This document shows, one piece after another, positions 53,906-63,347 of a stretch of 64,000 nucleotides of DNA. The notes below the pieces were generated by a model. The model saw only the letters and a program-made list of their open reading frames with translations. It made no database searches and was not told where the DNA came from. The position numbers and the translations under genes are program-made. Each line of letters starts with the position of its first letter. The first letter of the stretch is position 1. Where the stretch lies: positions 33,528 through 97,527 of the forward strand of contig JANXOV010000136.1 of NCBI GenBank assembly GCA_025357635.1. Reading direction: 5' to 3'. Source of the DNA: Pseudomonadota bacterium (GTDB lineage: Bacteria > Pseudomonadota > Gammaproteobacteria > Steroidobacterales > Steroidobacteraceae).

Positions 53906-55888
53906 CTACGGCGCGATGCGGCGGGCGTTGATGAGGACACCCTGAACTGTGCCGGTGACCGTCGCAGACGCATTGACTGCGCCATCGACCCAGCGGATGT
54001 TGATGGTGCCGGCAGCGACGCCGCTGCGGCTGAGATTAACCTTGGCCGTGATCACCGAGGTGTCGAAATTCCACGCGATGGTGCCGCTGACCGACACATC
54101 GTCGGTGAAACGGCAGCCGGTCAGTGTGAATGTCAGACCGGTGGTCGTGTAGACATACTTGGTGGTGCCGCCGCGCAGGCCCACGCCGGTATTGTCAAGC
54201 GAGGGCTGATAGCGGGCCAGCGCATCGCCCACGGCCTCGAGGCCCGCCGCCGCAATGCGCCTCTGGTCGGAGCTGGTTTTATCGCCGGTGTTGCTGGTCA
54301 GCGGCGCCAGGTCCTTGTAGGTGCGGGCGAATCGCGGAACGGTACGCACGGCGCGGACCTTGCTGACGCAGCTCGTGTCGCCCGTCGACAGCGTATCCAC
54401 GAAGTGCCGCACGATGCCGCCGGTGCAGCCGAACGCATCGCCGTCGGCCACCACATGAGTCAGGTTCGGCACGATGAGGTGCACCACATTGGGAAATTGC
54501 GCGGCCACCTGGGCGGCGTCCTGCGGCGAGGTTACGCCGTCCAGGTCTCCCGACAGCACGAGCGTGGGAACGGCCGGAAACGCGGCCGTCACCGGGAATG
54601 GCTGGCCCTGGATCTGGTTGACCGGCGGCGCCGGCCAGGGCAGGCAGGAATCCAGCGGCGTGATGTACATCTGCGATTCCAGCGCCTCATCGAGCGTGAA
54701 CGGCGCAAACAGAGTGGGCCGGGTGGTGCGCGCATCTGCCAGCGCCTTCGCGTATTGCTGATTGCGGGTGGCCGCGTTCGCGCGCAGGTCATACAGCAGC
54801 GGATAGTCCGAGCAGCTGACGGCGGTGTAGAGTCCGTAACTGAAATCCTGAGCAGCATCCTGACTGTAGGTGTCCTGCTCCGCCGACAGCCGCAGGATCG
54901 GACGCGCATCGCCTGAATCAAGCCAGGCGCGCGCTGCCGCGTCCAATTCGCGGTAGATCGATCCGCCATCACCGGCGTTGTCGATGATGCGCATCAGCCC
55001 TGGGGCATCCAGGGTCACGGTTGTGTTGAATCCGAACGCATCGGGAGCCTTGCCGGTGAGGGGCTTCACGCGCAGCGCACTGGCGAGTTGCTTGACGCGC
55101 GCGGTGGCGCTGCCGCCCAGCGCCCGGCAGCTGGCGCTGCGTGAGCAGGACAGGTCGATGCCGCTCCACACCGTGCCCCAATCAGTGGGGAACCATACGT
55201 CAGGCGCGCGCACCGGATAAGCGCTGTCGAGCACGATGCTGCGCAGACGATGTGGGTACAGAGCCGCCATCACCTGGCCGACGAACGTGCCGTAGCTGTC
55301 GCCGTAGAAATCAACCTCCTGCACAGCCAGCACATCGAGCACCGCAATGATATCGCCCACCGCAAAGCGGGTTCCGTAGAGCCACGAGCCGGCGCCCAGT
55401 TGCGTGACGCAATCCGTCACTGCGCCGAGGTCGGTCGCGCCCAATTGCAGCGCCGGACAATCGATGGGCGCAGACTTGCCGGTGCCGCGCTTGTCGATGA
55501 TGAGCACGTCGCGCCGGTCGCGCAGCGCATCGAACAGGCCGAGGTAGAAGTCGCGCGTGCCGGTGGAGGAATAGCCGGGGCCGCCTTCCTGCGGAACGAT
55601 GGTGCCCAGGCTCGGCAGCGTCTGATTGCGGCGCGGATAGAATTCAAAGCCCACCCGGATGGTTCCGGGAACGGCGCCGCTGGGATCGAGCGCGCGGCCG
55701 AGCGTGCCGCAGTAGCCCACATCGGCGGCGTTACATAACGACAGCGTGCGCGATCCGACCGTGATGGTGGCGGGCGGTGCCGCCATGGCCGGCAGCGCCG
55801 CCAACGTCGGCAGCAGCAGGCTCGCGAGCAGGCTGCGTACGGTGAATTTCCGGGACCGCCACAAGCGTTGAGTCGTTGACCAGTTCAT
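53906..55888 (-). CDS. Secreted alpha/beta hydrolase with TAP-like C-terminus
   Basis: Predicted periplasmic peptidase or esterase of 660 residues. A signal peptide spans about residues 15-36. The hydrolase core has QEGGPGYSS (oxyanion region), IIDKRGTGKS and the nucleophile elbow GDSYG near residue 197. The C-terminal TAP-like domain has LVLSGDLDGVTSP with the acid and NLTHVV with the His. About 150 extra residues follow, with a DUF-like end. The start has GGGAG six bases upstream and lies 3 bp after the trmB stop. Tripeptidyl aminopeptidase-like activity is inferred from the family. Confidence 0.88.
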   Translation of the reverse strand: MNWSTTQRLWRSRKFTVRSLLASLLLPTLAALPAMAAPPATITVGSRTLSLCNAADVGYCGTLGRALDPSGAVPGTIRVGFEFYPRRNQTLPSLGTIVPQEGGPGYSSTGTRDFYLGLFDALRDRRDVLIIDKRGTGKSAPIDCPALQLGATDLGAVTDCVTQLGAGSWLYGTRFAVGDIIAVLDVLAVQEVDFYGDSYGTFVGQVMAALYPHRLRSIVLDSAYPVRAPDVWFPTDWGTVWSGIDLSCSRSASCRALGGSATARVKQLASALRVKPLTGKAPDAFGFNTTVTLDAPGLMRIIDNAGDGGSIYRELDAAARAWLDSGDARPILRLSAEQDTYSQDAAQDFSYGLYTAVSCSDYPLLYDLRANAATRNQQYAKALADARTTRPTLFAPFTLDEALESQMYITPLDSCLPWPAPPVNQIQGQPFPVTAAFPAVPTLVLSGDLDGVTSPQDAAQVAAQFPNVVHLIVPNLTHVVADGDAFGCTGGIVRHFVDTLSTGDTSCVSKVRAVRTVPRFARTYKDLAPLTSNTGDKTSSDQRRIAAAGLEAVGDALARYQPSLDNTGVGLRGGTTKYVYTTTGLTFTLTGCRFTDDVSVSGTIAWNFDTSVITAKVNLSRSGVAAGTINIRWVDGAVNASATVTGTVQGVLINARRIAP

Positions 55889-55891
55889 CGA

Positions 55892-56605
55892 TCACTCCCT
55901 TTTTCGTTTTTCAAATCCTAGCACGTTCGCTTTGCGACGAAAGGCAAGATCCCATACCCCATGCCCAAGCCGCTCGCCGCGCCGTTCGAACCGTGTGGAA
56001 CTGCGAAATTCATAGCGTTGAACATAAGTGCCATCCGGGCTGAGCGATTCAAAATCCGCGCACGCGTTGCCATGCGCGAGCATCTGTTCGGCGTAGTCCT
56101 GCCAGTCCGTGGCGAGCCGGAGAATTCCGCCGGACCTGATCTTGCTTGCTAGCAGTGAGAACAAACGCGCATCGATGAGCCGGCGCTTGTGATGCCGCTT
56201 CTTGTGCCACGGATCGGGGAAGAAGATCAGCACTTCGTCGATCGATGAATCCGCGATGCCGTGGCGCAGCACCTCCACCGCATCATGAGAAATGACCCGG
56301 ACATTGCCCAGGTTCGCCGCCGCGCACTGCTGCAGCAGCCGGCCGATGCCGGGTCGATGCACTTCGATGCCGAGGTAGTCGATGTGCGGATTGGACTGCG
56401 CCAGGGCGCCGATGACCTCGCCGATGCCAAATCCGATCTCCACGCAGCGCGGCACGAGCCGGCCAAAGTGCGAATCCAGGTCCAGCGGCTCGCTCTTGAA
56501 CTCAATGCCGAATCGCGGCCACAGATCCTGCAGCGCGCGGGCCTGGCCGTCGGTCATGCGGCCTGCTCTGAGGACGAAACTGCGGATGTGGCGCGATGCG
56601 GGCAT
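55892..56605 (-). CDS. trmB: tRNA (guanine-N(7)-)-methyltransferase TrmB
   Basis: Methylates G46 in the variable loop of tRNA. The 237-residue reading from ATG 56605 (MPASRHIRSFVLRAGRMTDG) matches the E. coli length. ATGs at 56632 and 56665 are also open, but the latter would overlap the divergent phospholipase gene. Motifs are VEIGFGIGEVIGALA, the acceptor region FFPDPWHKKRHHKRRL and the late LATDWQDYAEQM. It heads a minus-strand run with the secreted hydrolase and the cytochrome. Confidence 0.95.
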   Translation of the reverse strand: MPASRHIRSFVLRAGRMTDGQARALQDLWPRFGIEFKSEPLDLDSHFGRLVPRCVEIGFGIGEVIGALAQSNPHIDYLGIEVHRPGIGRLLQQCAAANLGNVRVISHDAVEVLRHGIADSSIDEVLIFFPDPWHKKRHHKRRLIDARLFSLLASKIRSGGILRLATDWQDYAEQMLAHGNACADFESLSPDGTYVQRYEFRSSTRFERRGERLGHGVWDLAFRRKANVLGFEKRKRE

Positions 56606-56638
56606 GCGTGCGCAAAGTGTGCCTGATATCATCGACTG

Positions 56639-58201
56639 ATGTTCCATTCCGCTGCGGCCGTGCAAGGCATGGCTCCTGGTGAAAGGCGCCGCGCCGGCTA
56701 TCGCAGTCTTCCGTTCCTGGCCCTGCTCGCACTGGCGGGGTGCGCCTCGCTGCCCAAGAGCGTGGACAAGCCCGTATCGGTCGCCGTCCCGGCATCCGCC
56801 GATAGCGCGCTAGGCAGGCTGGCGGCCGTATCATCGGAGGGAAAAAATCTTTCCGGCGTGCGACTGCTGGCGTCCGGCGAGGAGGCCTTCGCCACTCTGA
56901 TCACGCTGGCGGATCATGCCGAGCGCAGCATCGACATTCAACAGTACATCTTCGAACAGGACGACTCCGCGCGGGCGATTCTGCGGCACGTGCGTGCGGC
57001 CGCCGAGCGCGGCGTGCACGTGCGCATCCTGGTCGATGACTTGAATACCGCGGGCATGGACCGGCGCATGATGCGCCTGAGCGAACAGCCGAACATGGAA
57101 GTGCGGGTTTTCAATCCGTTTCCGGCGGGCCGCCTGTCGATGTGGACCCGCTTCGTGTTTTCGGCAAGCGAAATTCCGCGCATCAATCACCGCATGCACA
57201 ACAAATTGTTCGTGGTCGACAATGCGCTGGCGGTCACCGGTGGCCGCAACATTGCCGATCAGTATTTCGTGCGCAGCAAGAACAGCAACTTCGTGGACTT
57301 GGATGTGTTCGCTGCGGGTCCCGTCGTGCCGCAGCTGTCTTTGACCTTCGATGCCTTCTGGAACAGCCGCTTTGCCTACCCCATCGCTTCGCTGGCCGCG
57401 CCCGTCATTGAGCCGGCCGCTGCGCAGGCGACGGCGGAGGCGGCGACGGCCGCTGAGGCCCAGTTTCTGGAAAAAGACATTCGCGACGGAAAGTTGAACC
57501 TGCTGTGGTCGCCGGCCGCAGTGCTGGCGGACGGTCCCGCCAAGATCGGCGGCGAAATCGATCCGGAGCAGGCTGAGCCGATCGCCGACAGCATTTCGGA
57601 TCTGATCATGACGGCGAACGAAGAGGTCACGATCATTTCCGCCTACTTCGTTCCCGGCAGGATGGGCGTTGAGCGCATGCGCAGTCTGACCGAACGGGGC
57701 GTGCGGGTGCGGGTGCTGACCAATTCGCTCGCGACCACCGATTCTCCGCTCGTGCACATCGGCTACTCGCGCTATCGGCTGGACTTGCTCAAAGCCGGGG
57801 TCGAGTTGCACGAGTTGCGCGCCGTGCTGGGTCAGAAAAAGAAGCGTTTTCATCCGTTCCGTTCTTCACATGCGAGTCTGCATGCCAAGTCGGTGGTCAT
57901 CGATCACAAGACCGTTTTGATAGGCTCGATGAACATGGACGCGCGCTCTGCGCGCACCAACAGTGAATTGGGTGTGGTCATACGCAATGCGGCGCTCGCT
58001 CATCAGGTCGAATCCCTGTTCGATGATGTGGTAAGCGAGGGCAGCTACTCGCTGGAGCTTTCTGCGGGCAAGCCTCGCATCCAATGGTTTGTCGGTGAAG
58101 GCGATGCCAGGCGCGTCTGGCAGAAAGACCCCGATACCTCGGCGCTGCGGCGTTTCGGCATCAAACTGCTGACGCCGCTGGCCGCGGACGAATTGCTGTA
58201 G
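56639..58201 (+). CDS. Phospholipase D family lipoprotein (cardiolipin synthase C-like)
   Basis: Lipid-anchored PLD-superfamily enzyme of 520 residues. The lipobox is LALAGC with Cys35; ATG 56669 would shorten the N-region. Two HKD motifs are present: HNKLFVVDNALAVTGGRN at about 185 and HAKSVVIDHKTVLIGSMN at about 415. Domain order matches the ClsC/YmdC group that makes cardiolipin from phosphatidylethanolamine and phosphatidylglycerol. It is divergent from trmB and converges on the carbonic anhydrase gene. Confidence 0.9.
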   Translation: MFHSAAAVQGMAPGERRRAGYRSLPFLALLALAGCASLPKSVDKPVSVAVPASADSALGRLAAVSSEGKNLSGVRLLASGEEAFATLITLADHAERSIDIQQYIFEQDDSARAILRHVRAAAERGVHVRILVDDLNTAGMDRRMMRLSEQPNMEVRVFNPFPAGRLSMWTRFVFSASEIPRINHRMHNKLFVVDNALAVTGGRNIADQYFVRSKNSNFVDLDVFAAGPVVPQLSLTFDAFWNSRFAYPIASLAAPVIEPAAAQATAEAATAAEAQFLEKDIRDGKLNLLWSPAAVLADGPAKIGGEIDPEQAEPIADSISDLIMTANEEVTIISAYFVPGRMGVERMRSLTERGVRVRVLTNSLATTDSPLVHIGYSRYRLDLLKAGVELHELRAVLGQKKKRFHPFRSSHASLHAKSVVIDHKTVLIGSMNMDARSARTNSELGVVIRNAALAHQVESLFDDVVSEGSYSLELSAGKPRIQWFVGEGDARRVWQKDPDTSALRRFGIKLLTPLAADELL

Positions 58202-58212
58202 CCGGGGCCGGT

Positions 58213-58869
58213 TCAGCGATCCGCGGGCAGCAGCGCAGTCAAAGCCTGCGAGTATTCCGATACGACTTCGCCGGGATTCGACGCGGTGTACTTCAGATCG
58301 CGCAACAGGCCATTGTTCAGGCCATAGATCCAGCCATGAACGGTGAGCGGCTGATGGCGTTCCCACGCATCAAGCACGATGGAGGTCTGGCACACGTGGG
58401 TCACCTGCTCGATGACGTTCAGCTCGCACAGTCGGTTGGCGCGGTCGGCGGCATCCTGCACCTGAAGCAGTGAGGCTGAATGCTGTTCGCGAATGTCCTG
58501 CACGTGCCGCAGCCAATTGTCGCTGAGACCGATGCGCTCATTGGACATTGCCAGACGCACGCCAGTGCAGCCGTAGTGGCCGCAGACGATGATGTGTTCC
58601 ACCTTCAGCACATCGACCGCGAACTGCATGACGGTGAGGCAGTTCAAATCCGTGTGCACGACGATATTGGCCACGTTGCGGTGCACGAACAGCTCGCCCG
58701 GCGGCAGGCCGACGATCTCGTTGGCCGGCACTCGGCTGTCGGAGCAGCCGATCCACAAGTATCGTGGCGACTGCTGTTTGGACAGCCTGATGAAAAACTC
58801 GGGATCCTGGCGCAGGATTTTTTGCGCCCATTCCCGATTGCTGCGGATCAAATGGTCCAGTGATGGCAT
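58213..58869 (-). CDS. can: Beta-class carbonic anhydrase
   Basis: Zinc enzyme that interconverts CO2 and bicarbonate. The start at ATG 58869 (MPSLDHLIRSNREWAQKIL) gives 218 residues, close to E. coli Can; upstream ATGs at 58893 and 58938 add unrelated residues. Zinc ligands and the Asp/Arg dyad are in IGCSDSRVPANE, and the H-x-x-C pair in CGHYGCTG. The remainder follows the Can pattern (HVQDIREQH, VHGWIYGLNNG). It is convergent with the PLD gene and divergent from the DUF2946 gene. Confidence 0.95.
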   Translation of the reverse strand: MPSLDHLIRSNREWAQKILRQDPEFFIRLSKQQSPRYLWIGCSDSRVPANEIVGLPPGELFVHRNVANIVVHTDLNCLTVMQFAVDVLKVEHIIVCGHYGCTGVRLAMSNERIGLSDNWLRHVQDIREQHSASLLQVQDAADRANRLCELNVIEQVTHVCQTSIVLDAWERHQPLTVHGWIYGLNNGLLRDLKYTASNPGEVVSEYSQALTALLPADR

Positions 58870-58980
58870 GCGCGCAAGTGTAGCCGCCGGCATCGGGCGC
58901 GTCGGATTATTTATGTCACCTGCGTGGTGGGCAAACAACCTATTGAGTGGATCGTGTGTGAGGGGCTACGATGGGGTTAC

Positions 58981-59364
58981 ATGAAGCGTCGTCCGTTAGG
59001 GTTCGGAATTTCCTGGCTGCTGGCCCTGGTGCTGATGCGCTCGCTGATCCCGGCGGGCTTCATGCCGGCCTGGGTCGACGGCGCGCTCGCGCTGATTGTC
59101 TGCGACGGCCAAGCTTACAGCGCAGATACCGGCGCTGCCGCTCACTCTCATCACCATGGCGCCGGTCATTCCGGGACCGCGCACCCGTCCGGTGACGACT
59201 GCTCCTATGCGCAGAGCGCAAATCCCGCGCTGGCCTTCGCCATCGATCTCACCCCTGCCGGTTCACAGTCCCTGTCCTGGGACGTTCAGGCATTTCATGC
59301 CAGCGTGCCGGTTTCGGCACCGCGTCGATACCGCTCCGCGCGCGGCCCGCCCGCACTCGCCTAA
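58981..59364 (+). CDS. DUF2946-like small membrane protein
   Basis: Protein of 127 residues of the DUF2946 type, often near metal or cytochrome genes, function unknown. ATG 58981 has GGGG five bases upstream; an in-frame ATG at 58924 adds 19 residues with no signal character. The N-terminus has one membrane segment (LGFGISWLLALVLMRSLIPA). A His-rich stretch, AAHSHHHGAGHSGTAH, and a Cys in DDCSYAQSA could bind metal ions. The family ending RSARGPPALA is present. It precedes the outer-membrane protein gene by about 100 bp. Confidence 0.75.
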   Translation: MKRRPLGFGISWLLALVLMRSLIPAGFMPAWVDGALALIVCDGQAYSADTGAAAHSHHHGAGHSGTAHPSGDDCSYAQSANPALAFAIDLTPAGSQSLSWDVQAFHASVPVSAPRRYRSARGPPALA

Positions 59365-59465
59365 AAATAAACCAGGTGATTCGACGCGATACGCGCCGCG
59401 CCCGCTTCGGGCCCGCCGCGATCGCGCACCGATTCTTTATCGGAACGATTTGGCGGGAGAATACT

Positions 59466-60425
59466 GTGAATAAATTGTCTGTCCTTGCAGCCGGCATCGG
59501 CTGCTGTGGTCTGAGTTCATGGGCGGCGGCCTGTTCGAGTTGCGGCTGCACGCTGAACTCGGATTGGTCCAGCCAGGGGTACACCACCCAGTCCGGATTG
59601 CATTGGGATTTGCGCTATGACTATTTCAATCAGTCGCAATTGCGCAGCGGCACCAGCGGCGTGTCCCGGAACGATGTGCCCGTGCCGGCCGAACAGGAAG
59701 TGCAGCAAAACACGATCAATCGCAATCTGACGCTGGGCCTGGATTACAGCCCCTCGCGTTATTGGGGATTGAACCTACTGGTTCCCTACTTCGACCGGCC
59801 GCATACCACCATCGATGAAGGCGAGACTGAGGTGTCCAGTTCGCTCAGCCGCGGACTGGGCGATATCAGACTCATCGGCCGGTATCAGGGATTCCAGCCG
59901 GATCTGTCCATCGGCATCCAGTTCGGCTTGAAGTTGCCCACCGGGCAGATCGGCGACACCTTCCAGAACGGACCGCTCGCGGGCGAGACCGTGGACCGCG
60001 GGTTGCAGCTGGGCACAGGCACCACGGATCTGCTGTTGGGTTTCTACACCGTGCATTCAATGGGCGCGCGCTTCGCGTATTTCGGCAATCTGCTGTGGCA
60101 GCAGCCGCTGAATTCGCGCGATGAGTTCAAACCCGGCGCAGGCGTGAATGTGACGCTGGGACTGCGCTACACCGGTGAACTGCCGGCAGGGTTGAGCCCG
60201 CAGCTGCAGTTGAACGTGCGTGCCGAAGGGCGCGAATCCGGCGCCAACGCGGACATCCAGAACAGCGGCGCGACGCTGGCGTACATCAGCCCGGGCGTTG
60301 GCTTCAAGCTCTCCGAGCGCCTCGACGGATTCGCCTTCGTGCAAGTGCCGGTGTATCAGCGCGTGAACGGTCTGCAACTGGAGCCGCGAGTGCTGTCCTC
60401 GGTGGGCGTGCGCTACCGGTTCTAA
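59466..60425 (+). CDS. Outer-membrane beta-barrel protein with N-terminal CSSCGC cluster
   Basis: Exported protein of 319 residues predicted as an outer-membrane barrel, similar to the MetA-pathway phenol degradation/transporter family (pfam13557). GTG 59466 has GGAGA five bases upstream and begins a signal peptide (MNKLSVLAAGIGCCGLSSWA). Directly after the signal comes AACSSCGC, a Cys cluster that could hold metal. The remaining sequence has alternating strands (YYFNQSQ, LGLDYSPSRYW, IGIQFGLKLPTG) ending in VGVRYRF with the C-terminal Phe typical of barrels. With the His-rich DUF2946 gene before it, a metal-related role is possible. Confidence 0.82.
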   Translation: MNKLSVLAAGIGCCGLSSWAAACSSCGCTLNSDWSSQGYTTQSGLHWDLRYDYFNQSQLRSGTSGVSRNDVPVPAEQEVQQNTINRNLTLGLDYSPSRYWGLNLLVPYFDRPHTTIDEGETEVSSSLSRGLGDIRLIGRYQGFQPDLSIGIQFGLKLPTGQIGDTFQNGPLAGETVDRGLQLGTGTTDLLLGFYTVHSMGARFAYFGNLLWQQPLNSRDEFKPGAGVNVTLGLRYTGELPAGLSPQLQLNVRAEGRESGANADIQNSGATLAYISPGVGFKLSERLDGFAFVQVPVYQRVNGLQLEPRVLSSVGVRYRF

Positions 60426-60661
60426 GCGGGAATCAGGACGATTTTGCCGATGGCCTTGCGCGCCGACACGGCGTTCAAGGCATCGGCCACTCGTTCCAGT
60501 GGATAGCGCTGCGACACCAGCGGCTTCAACGCGCCCGTCTTGACCATGCGCAACAGGTCGGCAAGATCCTGCGCCCACTTTTTGGGTTCGCGGCGCGTGT
60601 ACTCACCCCAGAACACAGCGACGATGGACAGCCCCTTGAAATGACTTAGGAGCGCACGCAT
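60422..60661 (-). pseudogene. Truncated NADPH:quinone oxidoreductase / zinc-type alcohol dehydrogenase fragment
   Basis: Only the last 79 residues of a medium-chain oxidoreductase remain. The text GLSIVAVFWGEYTRREPKKW followed by LADLLRMVKTGALKPLVSQR and the ending KAIGKIVLIPA is the usual C-terminal third of this family. The N-terminal catalytic domain and the Rossmann nucleotide motif are missing. The break lies at about 60655, immediately before the TIR-gene stop at 60676. The upstream part was probably lost when that gene arrived or by a deletion. Confidence 0.82.
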
Positions 60662-60675
60662 TGCAAACGCTTGAC

Positions 60676-62676
60676 CTACTGCGGAAGTTTCATTTTTCCC
60701 AGGAGTGCCCGGTAGCGCGGATCACTGCGCAGCGAATCGAGCAACGGGTCTGTCTTGATTCGCGTCATCCCGCCATCGCGCTGGGCATAGGCTCGGTCAA
60801 GCCAGGCAAATGCCTCATCCTTCTCCCTGCGCCACGCGTGGATCTCCGCGATCTGGAAGGCGGCAAAACGAGCGGAATCCGCAGTGATACGGTCAAGCTC
60901 GTTCTTCGATTCCTTATCATGCCCCAGTGAATGCTGCACGAGCGCCGCTGCGATCCGCTCCCAGCCACCGCCGCGTTGCTCGATGGGCCTCTGCAACCAC
61001 ACCAGGCCCTGGTCGGGATGCCCCGCGAGAAGGTCGATGATGGCCAGCTGGGCATACGCCCGCGGGTTCTCGGGATCGATCTCCAGAACTCGATGGTAAG
61101 CTGCGCGCGCCCCGGGCAGGTCACGACTTGCGATCAGCAGCAGTCCGCGCTGGTTTTGATTTGCGGCCCGCAAGGGGTCGATGCGCACTGCCTTGTCGAC
61201 GGCCTCGATCGCGCCTGGCAAGTCCCCCTCGGCCTCAAGCAGCAGGGCATAGCCTTGCGAGATCTCAGCATTGTTCGGGTCCAGTGCCAGGGCCTTCCTG
61301 AGGTCGGCGCCGCCGCCCTCCCAGTCCCACAGCCACAGCGTACGCAGGTAGCCACGCGCGAAGTAGCCGTCCGCGCGGTCCGGAGCGCGTGCGATGGCGC
61401 GCTCCGCATCGCCGCTGGCGCGCGCCAGACCACTGCCGTCCCCGGTCTGGTCGCTCCAGTACGCCTCGGCCAGCGCCAACTGGGAGTAGGCGCCCGCGTA
61501 CTCGGGGTCGAGCGCGATGGCGCGCCTGAAGGCCTGTTCGGCGCTGGCGTAGCCTGCCGGCGTGGCCCGGTCCATGAGATTCCTGCCCAGCAGATACTGG
61601 TTGTACGCCTCGGCATTCTCGGTGCGCCCGGTGCTGTTCGCGGCCGCCGGCAGCGTGACCTTCAGGGCATCCACGACGCGAGCTGCGATCTCGTCCTGGA
61701 CCTTGAAGATGTCCTGTGCGCTGCGGTCATAGGTCTCTGACCACAGATGGTAGCCATTGTCCGCGCGGATCAGCTGCGCGGTAACCCGCAGTGTATTGCC
61801 GGACTTGCGTACGCTGCCTTCTAGCACGTGAGTTACGCCGAGTGCCTTGGCGATTTCCGCGATGGTGACGTGCTGCCCCTTGAAGTAAAACGACGAGGTT
61901 CGCGCCGGCACGCGCAGGCCCGCAACCTTGGTCAGCATGTCTATGAGTTCCTCGGAGAGCCCGTCCGAGAAGTACTCCTGATCCTTCTTCTCACTCATGT
62001 CGGTGAAGGGCAGAACCGCGATGGAGCGCTCGGGCGCCGTGCCGGGGACCGCCGGGGCCGCCGACACCGCCGGTGTGGCCGGTGGTGCGTTGGCCATTCG
62101 CCAGGGCTTCAGCGTGAGAACCCCGGCCAGCAGCACACCGGCAACGGCAACCAGGATCCAGCCCCTGGAGGCTGGCGCCTTGGCCACAGCAGCGCCCTGC
62201 AAGGTCGTGTGTGGCTGCAGGTGCAGCGCTGTCTCTTCGGTCGTGCCGAGGAGGCTCTTGATGCGCTGGCAGAACGCAGGTGGTGTTTCACCTGCCGGAA
62301 GGCGCGTCCACTGAACTCGGTGGAATGAATCGGGCAGGTCGTCGATCCCTTCTGGCGTTGTATCGATGCACACCGGGACGATGAACGCCTTGTTACGGGC
62401 AATCATCTGGTTGCGCTGGTCGGCGATCGCCCATTCGAGACGGAAGTAGCCTTCCGGGCGCGACGCAGTGTGCGCCGAGATGACGGGGACGAAGAGGGCA
62501 CAGTCACGTATCTGGTGGCGGATCTTCTGGTCCCAGGCGTCTCCGCCACGCAGTTCGCTCTGATCGAACCACACCTCGATCCCTGCTGTGCGCAGTGCCT
62601 CGCAAATGCGCCGCGCTGCCGGCGCGTCCTGTGACGCGTAGCTGAGGAATACGGCATGCCCGTACTGAAGCGTCAC
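60676..62676 (-). CDS. TIR-domain membrane protein with TolB-like and TPR regions
   Basis: Protein of 666 residues with an unusual fusion. The TIR domain covers about 1-130, with VFLSYASQDAPAARR, the WFDQSELRGGD loop and candidate catalytic E81 in YFRLEWAIA. A membrane segment follows at about 172-192 (GWILVAVAGVLLAGVLTL). A TolB-like/adenylate-cyclase-associated region lies at about 215-350 (IAVLPFTDMSEKKDQEYFSD, HVLEGSVRKSGN). TPR-like helices run from about 360 to the end (AFRRAIALDPEYAGAYSQLA). TIR domains often cleave NAD+ in defence or signalling; function here is unproven. It is flanked by a truncated gene. Confidence 0.85.
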   Translation of the reverse strand: MTLQYGHAVFLSYASQDAPAARRICEALRTAGIEVWFDQSELRGGDAWDQKIRHQIRDCALFVPVISAHTASRPEGYFRLEWAIADQRNQMIARNKAFIVPVCIDTTPEGIDDLPDSFHRVQWTRLPAGETPPAFCQRIKSLLGTTEETALHLQPHTTLQGAAVAKAPASRGWILVAVAGVLLAGVLTLKPWRMANAPPATPAVSAAPAVPGTAPERSIAVLPFTDMSEKKDQEYFSDGLSEELIDMLTKVAGLRVPARTSSFYFKGQHVTIAEIAKALGVTHVLEGSVRKSGNTLRVTAQLIRADNGYHLWSETYDRSAQDIFKVQDEIAARVVDALKVTLPAAANSTGRTENAEAYNQYLLGRNLMDRATPAGYASAEQAFRRAIALDPEYAGAYSQLALAEAYWSDQTGDGSGLARASGDAERAIARAPDRADGYFARGYLRTLWLWDWEGGGADLRKALALDPNNAEISQGYALLLEAEGDLPGAIEAVDKAVRIDPLRAANQNQRGLLLIASRDLPGARAAYHRVLEIDPENPRAYAQLAIIDLLAGHPDQGLVWLQRPIEQRGGGWERIAAALVQHSLGHDKESKNELDRITADSARFAAFQIAEIHAWRREKDEAFAWLDRAYAQRDGGMTRIKTDPLLDSLRSDPRYRALLGKMKLPQ

Positions 62677-62897
62677 TGCGACGCCTCTGTGGGGACCCTA
62701 AGGCAAAGCGACGATGCAAGGGCGGCCAGCTTGCGCGGCACGGAGCGGTATTTCGTCCCTTTATGTGTTCTGTAAGTCACGACTCTAGTCTAGCCGAAGA
62801 GCCCGGCGGAGGACGGCGCCGGCTCACGCTCAACATTCTCCTGGGCTACACTTCCCTGATTCCAATAGGGGAGCTATCCCGACAACAGGAGGATTTC

Positions 62898-63233
62898 ATG
62901 GGTTTACTTGATGGCTTGCTGGGTGGAGTGGTGGGTGCGGCCATGGTCAATGTGGTCAACAGCGTGATCGAAAAGCACGGCGGGGTTCAAGGAATCGTCA
63001 AAGAATTCGAGACCAAGGGATTGGGTGAGACCGTGAAGTCGTGGGTCAGCACGGGACCGAATCAGCCGTTGTCGCCAGATCAGGTGCATTCGGTATTGGG
63101 CGCAGATCTTCTGCAGCAGCTTGCCGCCAAGTCGGGCCTGTCGATTGAAGATCTGAAGCAGAAACTTGCGCAGGTGTTGCCGCAGGCGGTCGACAAGCTC
63201 ACGCCTGGTGGGACGATTCCGAAGACGGCTTGA
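62898..63233 (+). CDS. YidB/DUF937 family protein
   Basis: Small protein of 111 residues. ATG 62898 is chosen because it has AGGAGG five bases upstream and opens directly with the family start MGLLDGLLGGVVGAAMVNVV; the frame is open further upstream without homology. The C-terminal part has the conserved SPDQVHSVLGADLLQQLAAK and a late VLPQAVDKLTPGG. Members are thought to be envelope-associated, but a defined role is lacking. It stands alone on the plus strand. Confidence 0.85.
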   Translation: MGLLDGLLGGVVGAAMVNVVNSVIEKHGGVQGIVKEFETKGLGETVKSWVSTGPNQPLSPDQVHSVLGADLLQQLAAKSGLSIEDLKQKLAQVLPQAVDKLTPGGTIPKTA

Positions 63234-63347
63234 AAGCACTCTACGTGAGAGCTTGTACAGCAACCTGATTCAGCGGGGACGCTGGTGCGTGGGATGCAAG
63301 GATTCGCAGGGAGTGCTGTTCCACGCGTTGGAAAAACCAAGGCCGGC

